A stretch of DNA of 64,000 bases from Phalacrocorax aristotelis (GCF_949628215.1 NC_134280.1:45720621-45784620); one strand, 5' to 3'. Counted from the first letter of the stretch, positions 51,101 to 62,816 are shown. Notes: generated by a model from the letters alone, not told the origin. Numbers and translations are program-made.

Positions 51101-54100
51101 AGGTTACTTGCCAAGTCAGTGTTGAATGGCTTCTGGCCAGGAACTCAATGCAGGCTGTTGCAGCACCTGTGTAGGACCCCCTGAAAATAGATGCTATTCC
51201 AGGACCAAACAGATATCATGCCTAAACTAGCTACTTTTACATATCCTCATAGCTATCCCCTGCTGGAATGACTCTGGTCTTGAAGGATCAACAGCTTTTT
51301 CAACTAAGTTTAGGTAGTATTATTTCAGATATGCTGGTGCTATCAGTCCTCTCCCCATAACATTTAATACTGTGAGCAACAGAAGAAACAAGCTTTTACA
51401 TTTGGGTTGGTCACAGGACTATTTCCTGCAGAATAGGATTGTAGGGAGCAAGCATTACAGCACAAATGTTAAAGAGACACTCTGTATAGAAATAGTAACC
51501 AGAACTCATTTATCTTTAAGAGACATTCTTAAACCTGCAAGCTGCACAGTGTAGGGGAATTCTGATGTCCACTGATTAATGGCAATAATGTTCCTAGAGC
51601 TCAGCATTTAATTTCCTGGACAGAAGTCCCAGGAGGCAAGCTTCCTCTGAGCTCCTCCTGAAATAGGTTAAGAGAAAGAAGCCAAATCCAGACTAATACT
51701 CTCCCCCCCTAACACATACCTCCCCCCACTTCTCATACTTGGTGCAAGTCACCAGCTTCCAAACTTTTTCCCTAGAACATGCCAAATGGAGGAAAAAGAT
51801 CAGTTATCAAAAAATGAACAAGACCTGTTTGCTACACAGACACTTCAGCCTTGATCCATTTCCAGGCCAGACTCTCCATGGCTGGACATCAGAATCCCAG
51901 GTTGGACAGGACCTCAGGGATCATCTAGTCCAACATTACACCACAAAACCCAGGATCCTGCTCCACCTTCCTCACTAGTCCTGAGACTTTTGCTATGTAG
52001 GTTAGGTGTTGACACTGCAAAGCATTTACTGAAGTAGCAGCCTTACAGGAGCAGCCTTCACAAGGCTACACTATTCCCTCCCTACAAGTCCGCTCAGCCA
52101 TCATAAAAGTTTTCAAGTGCCTGAGCTGCAGCACCTCCACAGAGCTAGAAAGCAGTTGCTTAGTCAACTTCTCATTAGAAGAAAGAAAAAGGCATCTCCA
52201 ACTCAAAAGCCCTTTGGAGAAGTGACAGTGGCAGGGGACAGGAGCCATGCTTGCACATCTCACTTGCAATACACCTTGTCTTGCAAGAGAAAGCTCTGCT
52301 GGCAAGACAACTCCTGCTCTGTTTGCTGTCACTCCGTGTTTTCCCCTGCACTGGGCAGGTGGCCAAGCAAGTACAACAGGGTCCTTTGGCAGTGGCTGGA
52401 GTGCCCTGCTGTGCCAGGCTCCCTCCCTGATGCCTGGGTTACTAAAGCAGATGGAAAGAGAGGCAAGGCATGGGAAAGGAAGCCAGGGAGCAGGGAGAAA
52501 GAGCTGATACAGGAAGTCTCCAGGAAGGAAGCTAAATCCTTAAGTGCTCTGTTAGCAGAGATTCTGTGTAAAATGTGATGAAGCAGAGCCAAGCTCAGAG
52601 ACTGTACCTCCACAGGTAGCAGTAACACCCATCAGCCTGGGGGAACAGCTGCTGGCCCACTGGTACCAAATGCACCTCAGACCACGAGGGGTGCTGCAAA
52701 TAGCCATGCCCTTATAAGCTCCTTTTGGGCTGCCTGTATTAAAAGTGCATTTCTGCTCATGCTCCCACTTTATTAACCAACACCCCTTGTTGTGCTTCTT
52801 GCCCTTCTAGCACTGCGGTAGCAAGCCAGATGCCACAGCACAACATAAAGAGCAAGCAGCAGTATCTGTGTGTATGGCATTAGTGAGGGTGTTGCCTCCA
52901 CCCAGCACCTTCCAAAGACAGGCCAGAGTGTTCAGCAGGACTTGGGAGATAAAGCCCTTTGCAGGATCAGTGCAGGAGGGAACAGGGCTATGAATGCTAT
53001 TACTGTTCATTCTCTGGGGCTGCAAGCAGTGTGCAGGTAGCCCTCCTGCAGCACTTAACACTGGTGCCAGAGTCAGCAATTCTGAAGGTAGCAGAGATGG
53101 GTAACCAGATCTACCAAACAGAAAAGATGTTTGAAGTCCCCTCTAGGAAAAAAGCACAAAAGCAGCCGAGCTTGTGAAAGGTGGAGCTGAGTTACTAATT
53201 TGGTGAGAGTCCACTTACAGCCCTGCGAAGCCCAGGCTCTGCTAAGCCTGCTCAGATTTTTGGTTGTTGCAGAAAACAGACCCACTGTTAAGACTCAAGT
53301 CCATGCTTTTGGCTGACTTGAAGGAAGCTAGCCCCTTGCATGTGCAGCGACATGAAACACCTACGATGGTCAGGCTAAGTATCATGAAGTGTGTGTAATC
53401 GAGTATGTTTGTGAAGTCTTAGTGCTCTGGCTTCTAAGACCCATACCTTCTGTCCCCCGCCGATCTACATCCTCTACTGCTTAGGAACAAACATACTGTC
53501 TACTTTCAATGTACATGAAGCATTAATAAAACCAGGTACTTTCTTTGGCATTTAAAACAGTCAAATTGAAATAGATCATTTCAGAAAGCAGCAGGAGCAT
53601 AGGGGACTCACATAGCAAAACAACATTAAGGCATTGGGGGCCTTTGGATACAATGGTAATAAGGAAGCTGTTGTGGAAACACAGAGCATGCAGTGAAAGT
53701 AGGATGAAATACTAGTCCCTATGCTTAAGATTAAGAATTTGGATTGTTGGGTGAAGAGGCAATGGTCTCAGTCTGACCCTGGTGTTGCAATCCACAAGAC
53801 TAGGAGGAATGCTGTGGCTCCAGGGTTGCTCCCTTTCACCCTGTCCCTGAGAGAGTCCCATCTTGCTATACACCATGTTACTGCTTAGGTCACAGACTGT
53901 ACATAAAAGCATTGACAACCTTAGACTACATCATGATCAAGCACAGCCCTGGACTAGCATCAGTTCAGAAGGAGAAAGGAGATGAAGAAACATGGGTCTT
54001 ACGTAGAACTGCAATGAAACTGGTTTTGTCGGCCAGAATCCATATTCCACAACCCAGGATCACAGCACCCAGGATCTGAAAGAGTAAGAACAAGACACGT

Positions 54101-57100
54101 ACAGCTGGCTTATTAGTTCAGACAAATAAGAGGCAGTCGCCATTCTCTATGCTTCCAGAGTAAAAACAACCATTCTTTTGCTGTTCCCACCCATCTCCCC
54201 CATGGTACTCCTCCCAAAGTAAACAGGATTAGCACGACTCCAGGAAGAGCACCTCAGCCAACTGCACAGGAGCCCCAGGTTCTGCTTGGCAGTCCTTCAC
54301 ACAGTATTTTAGTAGTACATAATGTGGTATAGGAACACAATTCAAAACAGACTGAGGAAGAGATGGCCTGCTGCTAGAACCTTGCTGTCAGAAGCAAAAG
54401 GTAAATGCATTGCTTCTGTGAAGAACCAAGGAAGGACAACAAAAACAAACTTCAAAATCATATGCTAGATTTGGTTGGTTGGTTTGTTTTGGGGTTTTTT
54501 TTGTCTTTGTTGTTTTGGTTTTTTGTTTGTTTGTTGTTTTGGGGTGCGGTGGGTTATTAAACAAAAAAAGAAAAAGAGAAATCCCTGACCCTAGGGGACC
54601 AGGCTGGGAGCCAGCTGGAACCCTCCCAGGAAGGAAATCTTGGTCTTGTCAGGCTCTGTTATAATGTTATGGCTTCAACCCACAAATGCAAAAAACCAGC
54701 AGCATTCACTTTGCATACAGGTTCCCTTGAATGAAGTGCTTTACCCGTTCCAAAGCTAAGCTTAGGCATTTTGGCCTGGTCACTACTTCATGCCAGAATA
54801 CTCCCGCCCTTCAAGCCAACACATCTTACCGCTAACAGAGTCAAGCATTATGAAACATCAGCCGCAGTCACCACACAATCTTATCTAGGGCAAGGATTAG
54901 TAGAGCAATATGTCCCTGTGAGGACTCAGCTGAATCCAGACATTGAATTGAGAAGACAAGAGACATACAGTTTTCCCATCTCATTTTGAAGGAGGGGAGA
55001 TGAGAGATGAGGGAGAAAGCATGCTCTGTTTTAGCTTCCAGGTATCACCATGTTTTATACTACACTGTGAGGTGTTTGCACGCAGATGACCCCCTAATTA
55101 GGAGGATGCACCATTATACCCATAATAAAGTAATTATGCCAAGAAGCTTGTAAGCCTGCAGGTTTGACAAGAAGCTGAAACTTGTACCATTCAGCCAACT
55201 AGAAGTGGTAAAGGCTGGAAACCACTTGTGCAAAGATCTAAAACAGACTTTGAAGAAACAAAGTGTGCAAGTAAGATGCTTCCAGAGGACATGAACTGCA
55301 AGCAGCAGTTCTTACACCAGCAGGATTTCAAGACAGGATGAAGTGAAATACTAAATAAACCAACAGGGCTGAAGAGACATTGCAATTCTGTGCTTCATTA
55401 GAGAAGGTTCTGACGTTTGGGAGACAAGGGAAATGCCAAACCACCACCTGAAGCAAGCTGGCAGAGAGGGCTGTATGGACAGGCACTGGCTCTGCATTTT
55501 AAAAGTTCAGCTCCTCATATAAAGAAGCTTTTCTGAGCAAAGATAAAGCAATGGTCTGAAGTAAGCTGCTTGCAAGCTTTCCTGGCTTGGCAGAGGGCAC
55601 AACATGTAGTTAGCTCTGGGGACAGGATGAGAAAGTTGCAAGCAAGTTCCTATCTATGAAGATGGATGAAGAAGACTGACTCAGCTGCAGAAAGCATGTA
55701 GCTCTTGTATCCCAGAAGAAAAAAAGAAAAAGAAAAAACAAAAAGATAAAAAGACAAGATGCAGTAGCAAGAATTCCCCCTTGCCTTATATGTTCTAACA
55801 TGCTGCATTACAGCACTTGGTCTGCTGATCAAACTAGAAAGGTCCCTTGAACATGCAACAGCTGTGGCACCTAAAAAATTCTTCTCAAACTCGGTATTGC
55901 CAAGAACTGCTGAATTTACAGTTTGAGGCAGTCTCACATTTAAACTATAGTCTTAATACAATATTTGTCTTAACAAAGATGCATGTGTGCATCTGAACAA
56001 AGATGTATGTGACATCTCTGTTGGCTTGCTGACCCTGAAATGTCACCTAAGTTTTGCTGTTGCTGACAAAATACAGAATGGCTGCTGAGCTGAGTTCCTG
56101 GGAAGCTTTTTGTTATGAGGTGCTCAGATTATCCAAGGCCTGTTTTCACACTGATCTTTGCTCTAGCTCACAACTTGTTCGTTTGCCAGGATCTGCTGTA
56201 GAAAACACTGAAAGGGGAAGGCAGGGAGAAAATAAACCATGGGGAAAAAACACTGTTCTATCAACAACAGTATATTTACTTCCTAGCAGGACAGTGTCTC
56301 TGCTCAGCATCTTCAGGAATTTGCACAGCAAAGCAAGGCTGCTTCTGCCACTTCAGACCCTCCATAGGAGAAATCACATCTGCCTTCCACACAGTTTAAT
56401 TCCTCTGCTCCACTGCTTTAAACTCCTGAAGTGGGGGCAGATGTCTCCCCTTCACCCTGGAGGTAAAGATTTCACCCCTGATTTCAGCAAGATCCCCTTC
56501 CACACCCATGCCAGAAGGATGCAGCTCCCTCAAGGCAGGGACAGCAGTTTCCCACAGCAGAGCCAAGTGAAGAGGGGCATGGAGGAACTAAGCAGTGATG
56601 GATCTGACTCACCATTCTGGGAAGAGCAGCTGGGAGTCCCTGGCTGTCCTCCCCCAGCGCTGCCCTCCTTCACACTCAGACTGCATGAGGTAATGTTGAG
56701 CCTGGCACAGTGGCCAACAGAAAGACTCTTAAACTTCAGGCTTGGTTTTAGGTAGTAGCCCTCTGCTCATTTACAGAAGGGTTAGAAGTAGGACAGGCAG
56801 CTATATATTCTAAACAAATAGTTCCCAGAGATGGCTGAAGCTGTCTCACAGAACTGTTTTCCCTTTAAGGAGAAGCATCTGCTGTGGCCCACGTCTGCTA
56901 CCCATAAAAGGTAGAGATGTGTTAAGTTTTCATTAAAGAGACTAAGCTTACACTCCAAGCTTATGTTTTTGGCATTTTTTTTTTTTTAGCAAGTAGACAA
57001 GCAGTCCAAATAACCTTCTTACCTTTAATCAAAGCAGGTCAAACCCTTCCCTGAAGTAAGGCTCCAAGCCTACTAAATACCAAGTCCCTGAAATACTTCA

Positions 57101-59749
57101 GCTATAGCAAGGGACCTTCTCACAGACCTCGAGCTGTAAAGGAGTGCTATTTCAATAACTAACCTCTAAAAGAGTCACTAGCATGTCTCTAAAGTCTTAA
57201 TTCATCAGCTCCAAACATGGCTGGAGAACACACTTCAGACAGCGAGGGCTGGCCTGCCCAGGGTGCAATCACAGGTCTAGCTCTAGGTCCAGAGCAGACA
57301 GAGCTTTCTCACCATCATTAATATTCATGTCTGTGCAAGCACTCTTCTCGAAAAAACATAGCAGCTCTGGGAAACCAGCATGAGATATGCAACCCTGTCC
57401 ATGCTGGGAGCTCAGAGTAACTCAATAGAAGCAGTTTCTCTGGTAGATTAATATTGATCTACCACACTGCGTAAGCTCAAGAATCTCTCCCCCATTCAGA
57501 CCTTGAACCACCATACTGGAAGAAGCTTCTCATGTCAACTACTTCCTATGACACCAAGAAAGTAATGGATACCACCCTCCTCAACATCTGGCACGTGCAA
57601 AAAGCCTGCCATCAGTCAAGGCAGAAGCTCATTCCAAATCTTCACCTACAGAAGTATCAAGCTCCCCACCAGAACACAGTGGCTTCAGAGACCTCACTTC
57701 CACAGAGCAGCCTGAGGGGAAGACAGCACCCATGCTGCCTGCACCACAGATATAGCAAAGAGCTCACTAACGCAGCTTCTACCTTCAGTCAGCACAGACC
57801 TCCTCACATTCCACCTTAAAACTCTTTCTCTCCAGGCTCAGCTCAGTGCATCTGATCAGCTTTCCCTGAGAGGGGCTGGCTGTTACACCAGAGTAGGGTG
57901 TGAACAGGACAAAGAACAGCTGCTCACAACTTACAATCCAGACAGGAGTGCTCAAGCCTCCAAGACCTGCAGTGGGATTAAGTGCCTGCCATCCTCCCAG
58001 TCTTGCAAAATATAGGAAAATGCTTTTCAGTGCAGACATGGGTCAGCCCAAAGCAGTTCAACTCTGCCTCCTGACAGCACAGCTATCCCTGCAGGCTGCC
58101 CATGAACACGCCTCGCTCAGCAGGGAGGGGAGAGGAAAGCAGCAGCATGGCATAGAGGTGTCACAATGACCATTGATAGCATTCAGCAAAACCAGCGACA
58201 ATGTTGTAAGACACCATAGTATTTTGGGCTGTCATCTTTCCCCTTTCCTTACTAGGCTGGCTTTCTTGAAAGGAACTTTCTCTATACAGTGATTAGCTAA
58301 TGAACTTGGACCTAGTCTTGGGGGTAAAGGAAGACTAGACAGTGCCCACATACTGGGCTTCAGCAAGACTCACACACTGCCTTAAAAAATGCAGCTCTGC
58401 TTCCCAGGGTAGACTGGTTAAGTTATATGTTGCTGAGAAAGTACCACCTCTTCAAGGGAGGAGATGGCCTGGATGCTGGTTCAGAGGACTCCTGCACTAG
58501 TAGGAGGACAGGCCTGGACTCCACTGGATTTCTCCTGTCCTTAAAGTAGACCAAATCATACTCTGAAAGATCTAGTGGCACTTGAAAAACATCTCCTCGC
58601 CCCTCCCTCCCAAGAGTCTTCCCCGTGGATGCTTTGAACACCCCTGACTTTCAGCCATTAGACCAGAGCTAACTACTCTTAGGGTGGAAGCAAAACACAG
58701 AGGAAAGAACCAGCAGAGTAAGCCAAGGGAAACCAGATCCAGACGTGCCTCAAGTTCAAGCCCACGTGCCAGCAGCACAGCACAGCCAGGCAGGAAGCAA
58801 GAGTGAAGCTGTGTGCAGGGACAGAGACCAGAAAGTAGTGCTCACCTTATCGTGCTCCATTTCCCTCCCTGCCCGGCCCTTCCTTCCCTTTATACACTGC
58901 ACAAAGAGTAACAGTATCAGACAAGCTATTTTCTTGCTGATATGTGGAAAGCTGAAAACTTATGCTTCCTCACTACACCATCCCACTGCTGGAGAGCAGC
59001 ACCAACAGTACCATCACTGTCCACATGACACACAATATCTAAGCTGCACCAAAGGATGCATGCAAGAATCTGTGGCCCTCCCAGACCCACTCTGATCTAA
59101 AAGGAGCTCATCTTTTGCTGAGGCTCACACTTCAAAATAACTGCATCCAGTGGGCTGCCTCGTTTCCCTAGGCAAGCCTGCCCCAGTCTCTCCCAGCTCC
59201 ATTTCAAATAGGGGACTTGGACTAATTCATCCTGTTAAAAATCAAAACCAGCCGTTGGGACTCAAACAAAATTAGAGTTGTTCTTTGAAGCTTGCCTGGC
59301 CTATTTAGGATGGCACTGCCATTACTTGTCAGGTTTTGTAGCTTTGCTGATCAGTAGCAGCTCTGTGCTGCTCCAGATGTGGCAAAGAAAGTAGTTACAA
59401 CTACTTCCCTTCCAGAAAGAACCCTTAACTCCTGTTTTTATTTCATACTGCAAGAAGGGAGCTGTGTGCATCAGAGACAGCAGGTGGGTACTAGGAATGG
59501 AGATGCTCAACATACCTGGGAGCCGCACAGCAGCTCTGATGTCCCTCAGCTTCAGGGATTCCCTTCCTCCTTCCAAAACTCTGGCCATTTTATTTAATGA
59601 ACACACTGGGCCAACATCCACAAAACACACCTTTCCAGCTAATTTTAATCTAGGCCTTCTATTCTGCAGATGCCCATGATACTTACAAAGAACAGGAGAT
59701 TGAAGAGGAAGAGGAAATACTTGGTGACTTTTAGGCAGCCAGACCCCAT
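39065..59749 (-). CDS. CD82: CD82 tetraspanin (KAI1), spliced, 8 coding exons
   Basis: Coding exons in transcript order are 59749-59687, 54075-54003, 50529-50405, 49236-49162, 42602-42495, 40217-40026, 39738-39655 and 39142-39065. All introns are GT-AG and the phases join to one 265-residue frame (human CD82 has 267). CD82 is a four-pass membrane protein that organises tetraspanin microdomains with integrins and growth-factor receptors and acts as a motility and metastasis suppressor. Visible features: TM1 about 12-34 with conserved Asn17; TM2 about 55-78; TM3 about 84-108 with Gln99; a large extracellular loop about 109-226 with Cys-Cys-Gly at 151-153 and six cysteines (151, 152, 176, 178, 192, 214); TM4 about 227-250 with Glu240; and a C-terminal tyrosine sorting motif YTKV at 259-262. 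Possible N-glycosylation sites are Asn168, Asn180 and Asn199. Membrane-proximal cysteines at 5, 74, 83 and 251 match palmitoylation sites known in human CD82. The family call is very secure; the exon joins are my reading of the sequence. Confidence 0.96.
39143..39654 (-). other. CD82: CD82 intron 7
   Basis: A 512-bp intron that stays open in frame for 28 codons from its donor and contains an AATAAA at 39487-39482. Confidence 0.85.
39482..39487 (-). terminator. Intronic polyadenylation signal in CD82 intron 7
   Basis: The gene strand reads AATAAAGCC here, 168 nt past the exon 7 donor. Translation through that donor stays open for 28 codons and stops at 39570-39568, before this signal, so a polyadenylated alternative last exon would be possible. 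It may equally be a chance hexamer. Confidence 0.3.
39655..39738 (-). CDS. CD82: CD82 coding exon 7
   Basis: This 84-nt exon follows a TTTTCTCCATAG acceptor and ends at a GTAAGT donor, both in phase 0. It encodes residues 213-240: Gly-Cys (the last loop cysteine, 214), the amphipathic stretch before TM4, and the first half of TM4, ending at the conserved Glu240. A possible intronic polyadenylation signal lies 168 nt beyond its donor. Confidence 0.96.
40026..40217 (-). CDS. CD82: CD82 coding exon 6, variable part of the large extracellular loop
   Basis: This 192-nt exon follows a CTGCTTATTAG acceptor and ends at a GTGAGT donor, both in phase 0. It encodes residues 149-212 and begins with the tetraspanin hallmark ACCGW. 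It then carries the PCSC motif and a further cysteine at 192, which with Cys214 of exon 7 give the six-cysteine class of loop. Three N-X-S/T sequons (Asn168, Asn180, Asn199) are present. The closing DWPVHKQ matches the human DWPVYQE region in position. Confidence 0.96.
40218..42494 (-). other. CD82: CD82 intron 5
   Basis: A 2.3-kb GT-AG intron with no repeat or coding segment that I recognise. Confidence 0.8.
42495..42602 (-). CDS. CD82: CD82 coding exon 5
   Basis: This 108-nt exon lies between a TTTCCTTGCCAG acceptor and a GTGAGT donor, both in phase 0. It encodes residues 113-148, the helical A/B part of the large extracellular loop, ending in the family-typical stretch DAWDYVQTQ. The acidic insert GTLDDDGRN differs from the human loop, where divergence is usual. 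It lies 6.6 kb from exon 4 across an intron that carries a solo LTR. Confidence 0.95.
45710..45714. repeat. Target-site duplication GCACC, left copy
   Basis: It is identical to 46313-46317 across the LTR. Confidence 0.87.
45715..46312 (-). mobile_element. Solo LTR, ERVL-like family, inside CD82 intron 4
   Basis: This 598-bp LTR runs from TGTCGTGGTTTAACC (plus strand) to AAAACCAGTACA, with an exact 5-bp duplication GCACC (45710-45714 and 46313-46317). Read on the minus strand it is in the same direction as CD82. It has an ACATAAAG TATA-like element near 46030. Where sister copies have the ATTAAACTGT signal it reads ATCAATCTGT, so the LTR poly(A) signal looks lost. Confidence 0.93.
46313..46317. 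repeat. Target-site duplication GCACC, right copy
   Basis: It is identical to 45710-45714 across the LTR. Confidence 0.87.
49162..49236 (-). CDS. CD82: CD82 coding exon 4
   Basis: This 75-nt exon follows a TTGTTTCTAG acceptor and ends before a GTAAGT donor; both ends are in phase 0. It encodes residues 88-112, which form TM3 (YFTCLMVILITQVAAGLVIY) with the conserved polar Gln99, and the first residues of the large extracellular loop. Confidence 0.95.
49237..50404 (-). other. CD82: CD82 intron 3
   Basis: This 1.2-kb GT-AG intron has a 72-codon sense open frame at 50200-49982 with no recognised relative. Confidence 0.85.
50405..50529 (-). CDS. CD82: CD82 coding exon 3
   Basis: This 125-nt exon follows a CCCTACAG acceptor and ends at a GTGAGA donor. 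It completes Gln46 and encodes residues up to 87: the rest of the small loop, all of TM2 (GAYILISVGALTILMGFLG) and the short inner loop with the tetraspanin pattern GCLGVVNEIRCLLGL. Cys74 and Cys83 are the inner-face cysteines reported as palmitoylated in CD82. Confidence 0.97.
50530..54002 (-). other. CD82: CD82 intron 2
   Basis: This 3.5-kb GT-AG intron contains a CR1 3' tail at 51889-51936. Nothing else in it is recognised. Confidence 0.85.
51889..51936 (-). mobile_element. CR1 3'-end fragment in CD82 intron 2
   Basis: The minus strand reads GTTGGACTAGATGATCCCTG followed by AGGTCCTGTCCAACCTGGGATTCT, the standard end of older CR1 copies. Only about 50 bp can be recognised. Confidence 0.75.
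54003..54075 (-). CDS. CD82: CD82 coding exon 2
   Basis: This 73-nt exon lies between a CTCTTTCAG acceptor and a GTAAGA donor. It encodes residues 22-45 plus the first base of codon 46: the second half of TM1 and the start of the small extracellular loop (ILADKTSF). It ends in phase 1, matching exon 3, which begins with AG to complete a Gln codon. Confidence 0.95.
54076..59686 (-). other. CD82: CD82 intron 1 (between coding exons 1 and 2)
   Basis: This 5.6-kb intron contains the T/G-rich tract at 54472 and an unexplained 233-codon plus-strand open frame at 56054-56755. No mobile element was recognised. Confidence 0.85.
54472..54562 (-). repeat. A/C-rich tract on the gene strand (T/G-rich on plus) in CD82 intron 1
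   Basis: The plus strand shows TTGG, TTTG and TTTTGGGG words for about 90 bp. It has the same composition as the tracts at 22949 and 30004 but the opposite orientation. Confidence 0.8.
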
Positions 59750-59768
59750 CTTCTTTTACTTACAGGAC
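59687..59768 (-). CDS. CD82: CD82 coding exon 1 with 19 nt of 5' UTR
   Basis: The acceptor is a pyrimidine tract ending CTTTAG just above 59768; 19 non-coding bases follow, then the ATG at 59749-59747. The start context (A at -3, G at +4) is strong. The exon encodes 21 residues, MGSGC then a basic stretch and the first half of TM1, ending Leu-Phe-Phe at a GTAAGT donor (phase 0). Cys5 is the N-terminal palmitoylation position known in CD82. Because the exon begins at a splice acceptor, at least one upstream non-coding exon must exist; I could not locate it in the window. Confidence 0.93.
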
Positions 59769-62213
59769 CTAAAGTGAAAGAGGAGAGACAACCCATTATG
59801 TTAGTAGTGGCAGGTCCTCCAGAAAGTTTCAGAGCACACCCTTACCCTGTGCAGAGCTCTGGATCATCTGATGGGTCTCAGCAGATGCACAGAAAGCATG
59901 TGCTCCATAGGCTACCTGGGTTGCCTTTTCAGGGCAGCAGAACAGGACACCACTGTCACTACAAATACAAACAGCCACTGCTACCAAGGTCTCCTGGAGA
60001 GTGACAGAGGGCTATCAGCATTTAGTGAAGGGATTTAATCACAAATACACTGCTAATTCCATCACTATTATACAGACTTTGCATTAACAGCATCAGCCAA
60101 AACACCAACTCTAGCTACTGCTCCCAGTGGGGAAAAGGGATGCAGTTATCTGAAGAAGGAGCTCACAAGGCCAGCTCCCTCCCCCCAAAAAATCTCAGCT
60201 CTTGTGACACCTAGGCAGCTGAAGGAACACTGAAGAGCAAGGCCAAGGGGTCAATTTAAAAGGCAGCATTCAATCAAGCTTCCTGTGTGTGACTTGGGAC
60301 CTGATACTTTGACAATACATGAGGACCAGCAAATCTGCTCCACGGCCACATACGACCAACTCTGCTGTAAGATCAAGATGGGCAAGATTTCAACAAGTCC
60401 CGGTTTCCAAAGCCAACCTCACAAGTTCAAGGCACTGTAGGAGCACTGATAAGACAAGATGCTCGTTTTAGTTTGTTGGTACCAGCCACACAAACCACAC
60501 ATATCCACAGGGTGACTAGCAAGCAATACAGAGAGGGCAAGAGAAACTCCAGGACAGGGTTTTTGCCACAGAGAAAAATACTTCACTGTATCTGAAGTTA
60601 ACTCTGCTCAATTACCATGGCTGAAGCCAACGTAAACCTGTATGAGGAGAGATGACAAGGTTGCTCTCAACACTGCCAATTAGGTAGCTTATCAACAATG
60701 AATCCTCATTTGGGCTAGAGGACCTGGGGAGTAAATAGATCTGTATTACTGCAAGCTACTCCAATTCTCACTTGTCTGACAGCAAAGAGCTCAGAAGTTT
60801 GAAAAAAGTCCCACAGACCATCCCCACTGCTGGAGTAAGCCTCCTCCTGGGGAAGAAGCACAGCTGAGTATCTCATGAGGACCAGTGGGGGAACGTCTCA
60901 GGTCAGCTTTCCTGCTTCTCCTTCCTCCCCCATGTTCAGTTATGTTTCCTGCATAGGCAACAGAGGACATCTAACTTCCTTAAAATTGGCTCTATCAAGT
61001 TCCTTGCTCAGAATAGACCATCCTGCTTTAAGAAGTAACAGCCAGAGGAAGAGCAATACTAGGCTGGGGTCACCAGTCGGGTCTGGGAAGACCCAACCCT
61101 AACAGGCAGCAGTCAGCAGAGTTCCCTGCTGCCAGCCTGGGTATACCAAGAGTCACCAGAGTCCAGTATGTTCTTTTGTTTCAATCAAAGGCTTTTTCTT
61201 ACTCCTACTAAATATTTAGGTTAGCTCTGGAGCTAAACTGGTACATGGGCCTTGTTACAACTGGCTAGTCTTCCCACCAAGTAATGGTCACCCTCTGACT
61301 ACCAGGAGAGGGCATGAGTCTGAACTCTGTGGCTGAAGACAATGCTACTGCTCTAACTTCAAGGGATGCCATAATTATAGGCTACACTAAGCCCATCGCT
61401 GCACAGCACATGGCAAGATACTACCGAGATGGGAAAGCAGCAGAGAAATACAATCTCAGCCAGGCTGATCTTAAAAATCACATCTATAGAGCAGTCATTG
61501 CACCTAAGGAGCTCTTACTGCACAGCCAGGTTAGCATCATCTCAGTCACTTTTTATTCAGTTAACTCCTCAGGTCTGAGTTTATAGATCCAGTGGCACCC
61601 AAAAGCAGGTCCTTCAAATTAGCCAGGGAAAGTTCCTCTAATAATTTCTGGTCTGTACTTACACCAAATATCAAATATACAGCATCCCATTTCCACTCCC
61701 CCTCGGTGCAGCCACTGGCTATGAGCTGGTTCTGTTCCAGCACTGATGTACTATGCAAAGCTGTATCACAACCAGCCTATGAAGAGTGAATTTTTACCCT
61801 TGGTTAATGACAGCAAATTTATTCCATAAGCCTCGCTAATGTTAGAGCAACTCTCCTACCACAAAATGTGTGACACCAACCTGGCATACAACAGTTATAA
61901 CCCACTATAGGGCACAGACTACTGTGCCCTTTAATGTGAGCTCAGAAAAGGAGTGAGTATTTGAGCAGAGACAGCACAAACATCACTTCCTTCAAACTGC
62001 GTGCTCCCCTCCTTTACTCTGGAGGGGATACATTCTCTTGGGCTGTTAATCCTGGCAGGTAACAACACTTAAGACTGCGCTTGGAGAGGATAACTAAGAC
62101 ATAAGTTCTCCCATCCAGCTGGCTTGCTTACTGGCTTCACCATGAACACATATCCTCTTAATAGCATCACAAACTGGAGCCTGGCAGTTGTCAGGGTCTA
62201 GAAACTTGTCTCA
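59769..62213. other. Sequence upstream of CD82 coding exon 1 (likely 5'-UTR intron)
   Basis: Because exon 1 starts at a splice acceptor, this should be intronic in the CD82 transcript. No CpG island, promoter or further exon is evident. Confidence 0.55.
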
Positions 62214-62219
62214 ACATTG

Positions 62220-62810
62220 TTGGCAGGCAAGGTTCACTACTAAAGCCTGATCACTACTGCAGCTGAGTGGAACAGTTTAATCACCAAGGTTGACCCAGCA
62301 GGAACGCACGCCCCGTTATCTCAGAGTACTTGTCCTCCACGCATATGCCCAGGCCCAAGGCTGATTGGCAACATATGGGGGGGGCTCGGACCCCCTAGAA
62401 CTTTCAAGCACCTTTTAGTGACAGTACTGGGCATTTGCACCACTGCAGAGTGGGAGGCAGGCATATGCAGAACAGTTACTGACTATGCAACAGAGCAACC
62501 TTATAACAGGGGAAACCAGCAGAGACGACAGGGGGTGCGTTCTGGAACATCTCCCCCTCCACCAGCTTCAAAGATGCATCAGACACCTGGACTCCCTGCC
62601 TGGACCAGATCGACTGCCGCAAATCCGTGGTGACAGCTATCACAACAGTCCCACTCTCTCCCTCTTGTTCCCTTTTCCACCTTTTTTTCCTCTCTTTCTT
62701 TGCTTTTCTCTCCTGTATCTATTTCTGGCCAAATAAAGTGACTTGGCACTTGACTCCATTTTGAGTCTTAATTCTGTTTGAGAATGTAAAAGGAACCTAG
62801 TCACGATAAC
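62220..62810 (+). mobile_element. LTR-like element with candidate 6-bp target duplication
   Basis: The right part has LTR architecture: a long pyrimidine tract (about 62650-62715), AATAAA at 62732-62737, then ACTTGGCACTTGACTCCATT and a terminus near CACGATAAC. ACATTG occurs immediately before (62214-62219) and after (62811-62816), which would fit a 6-bp, ERVK-like duplication. The resulting ends TT...AC are not the canonical TG...CA, so the boundaries may be off by a few bases. No proviral interior adjoins it. Confidence 0.6.
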
Positions 62811-62816
62811 ACATTG

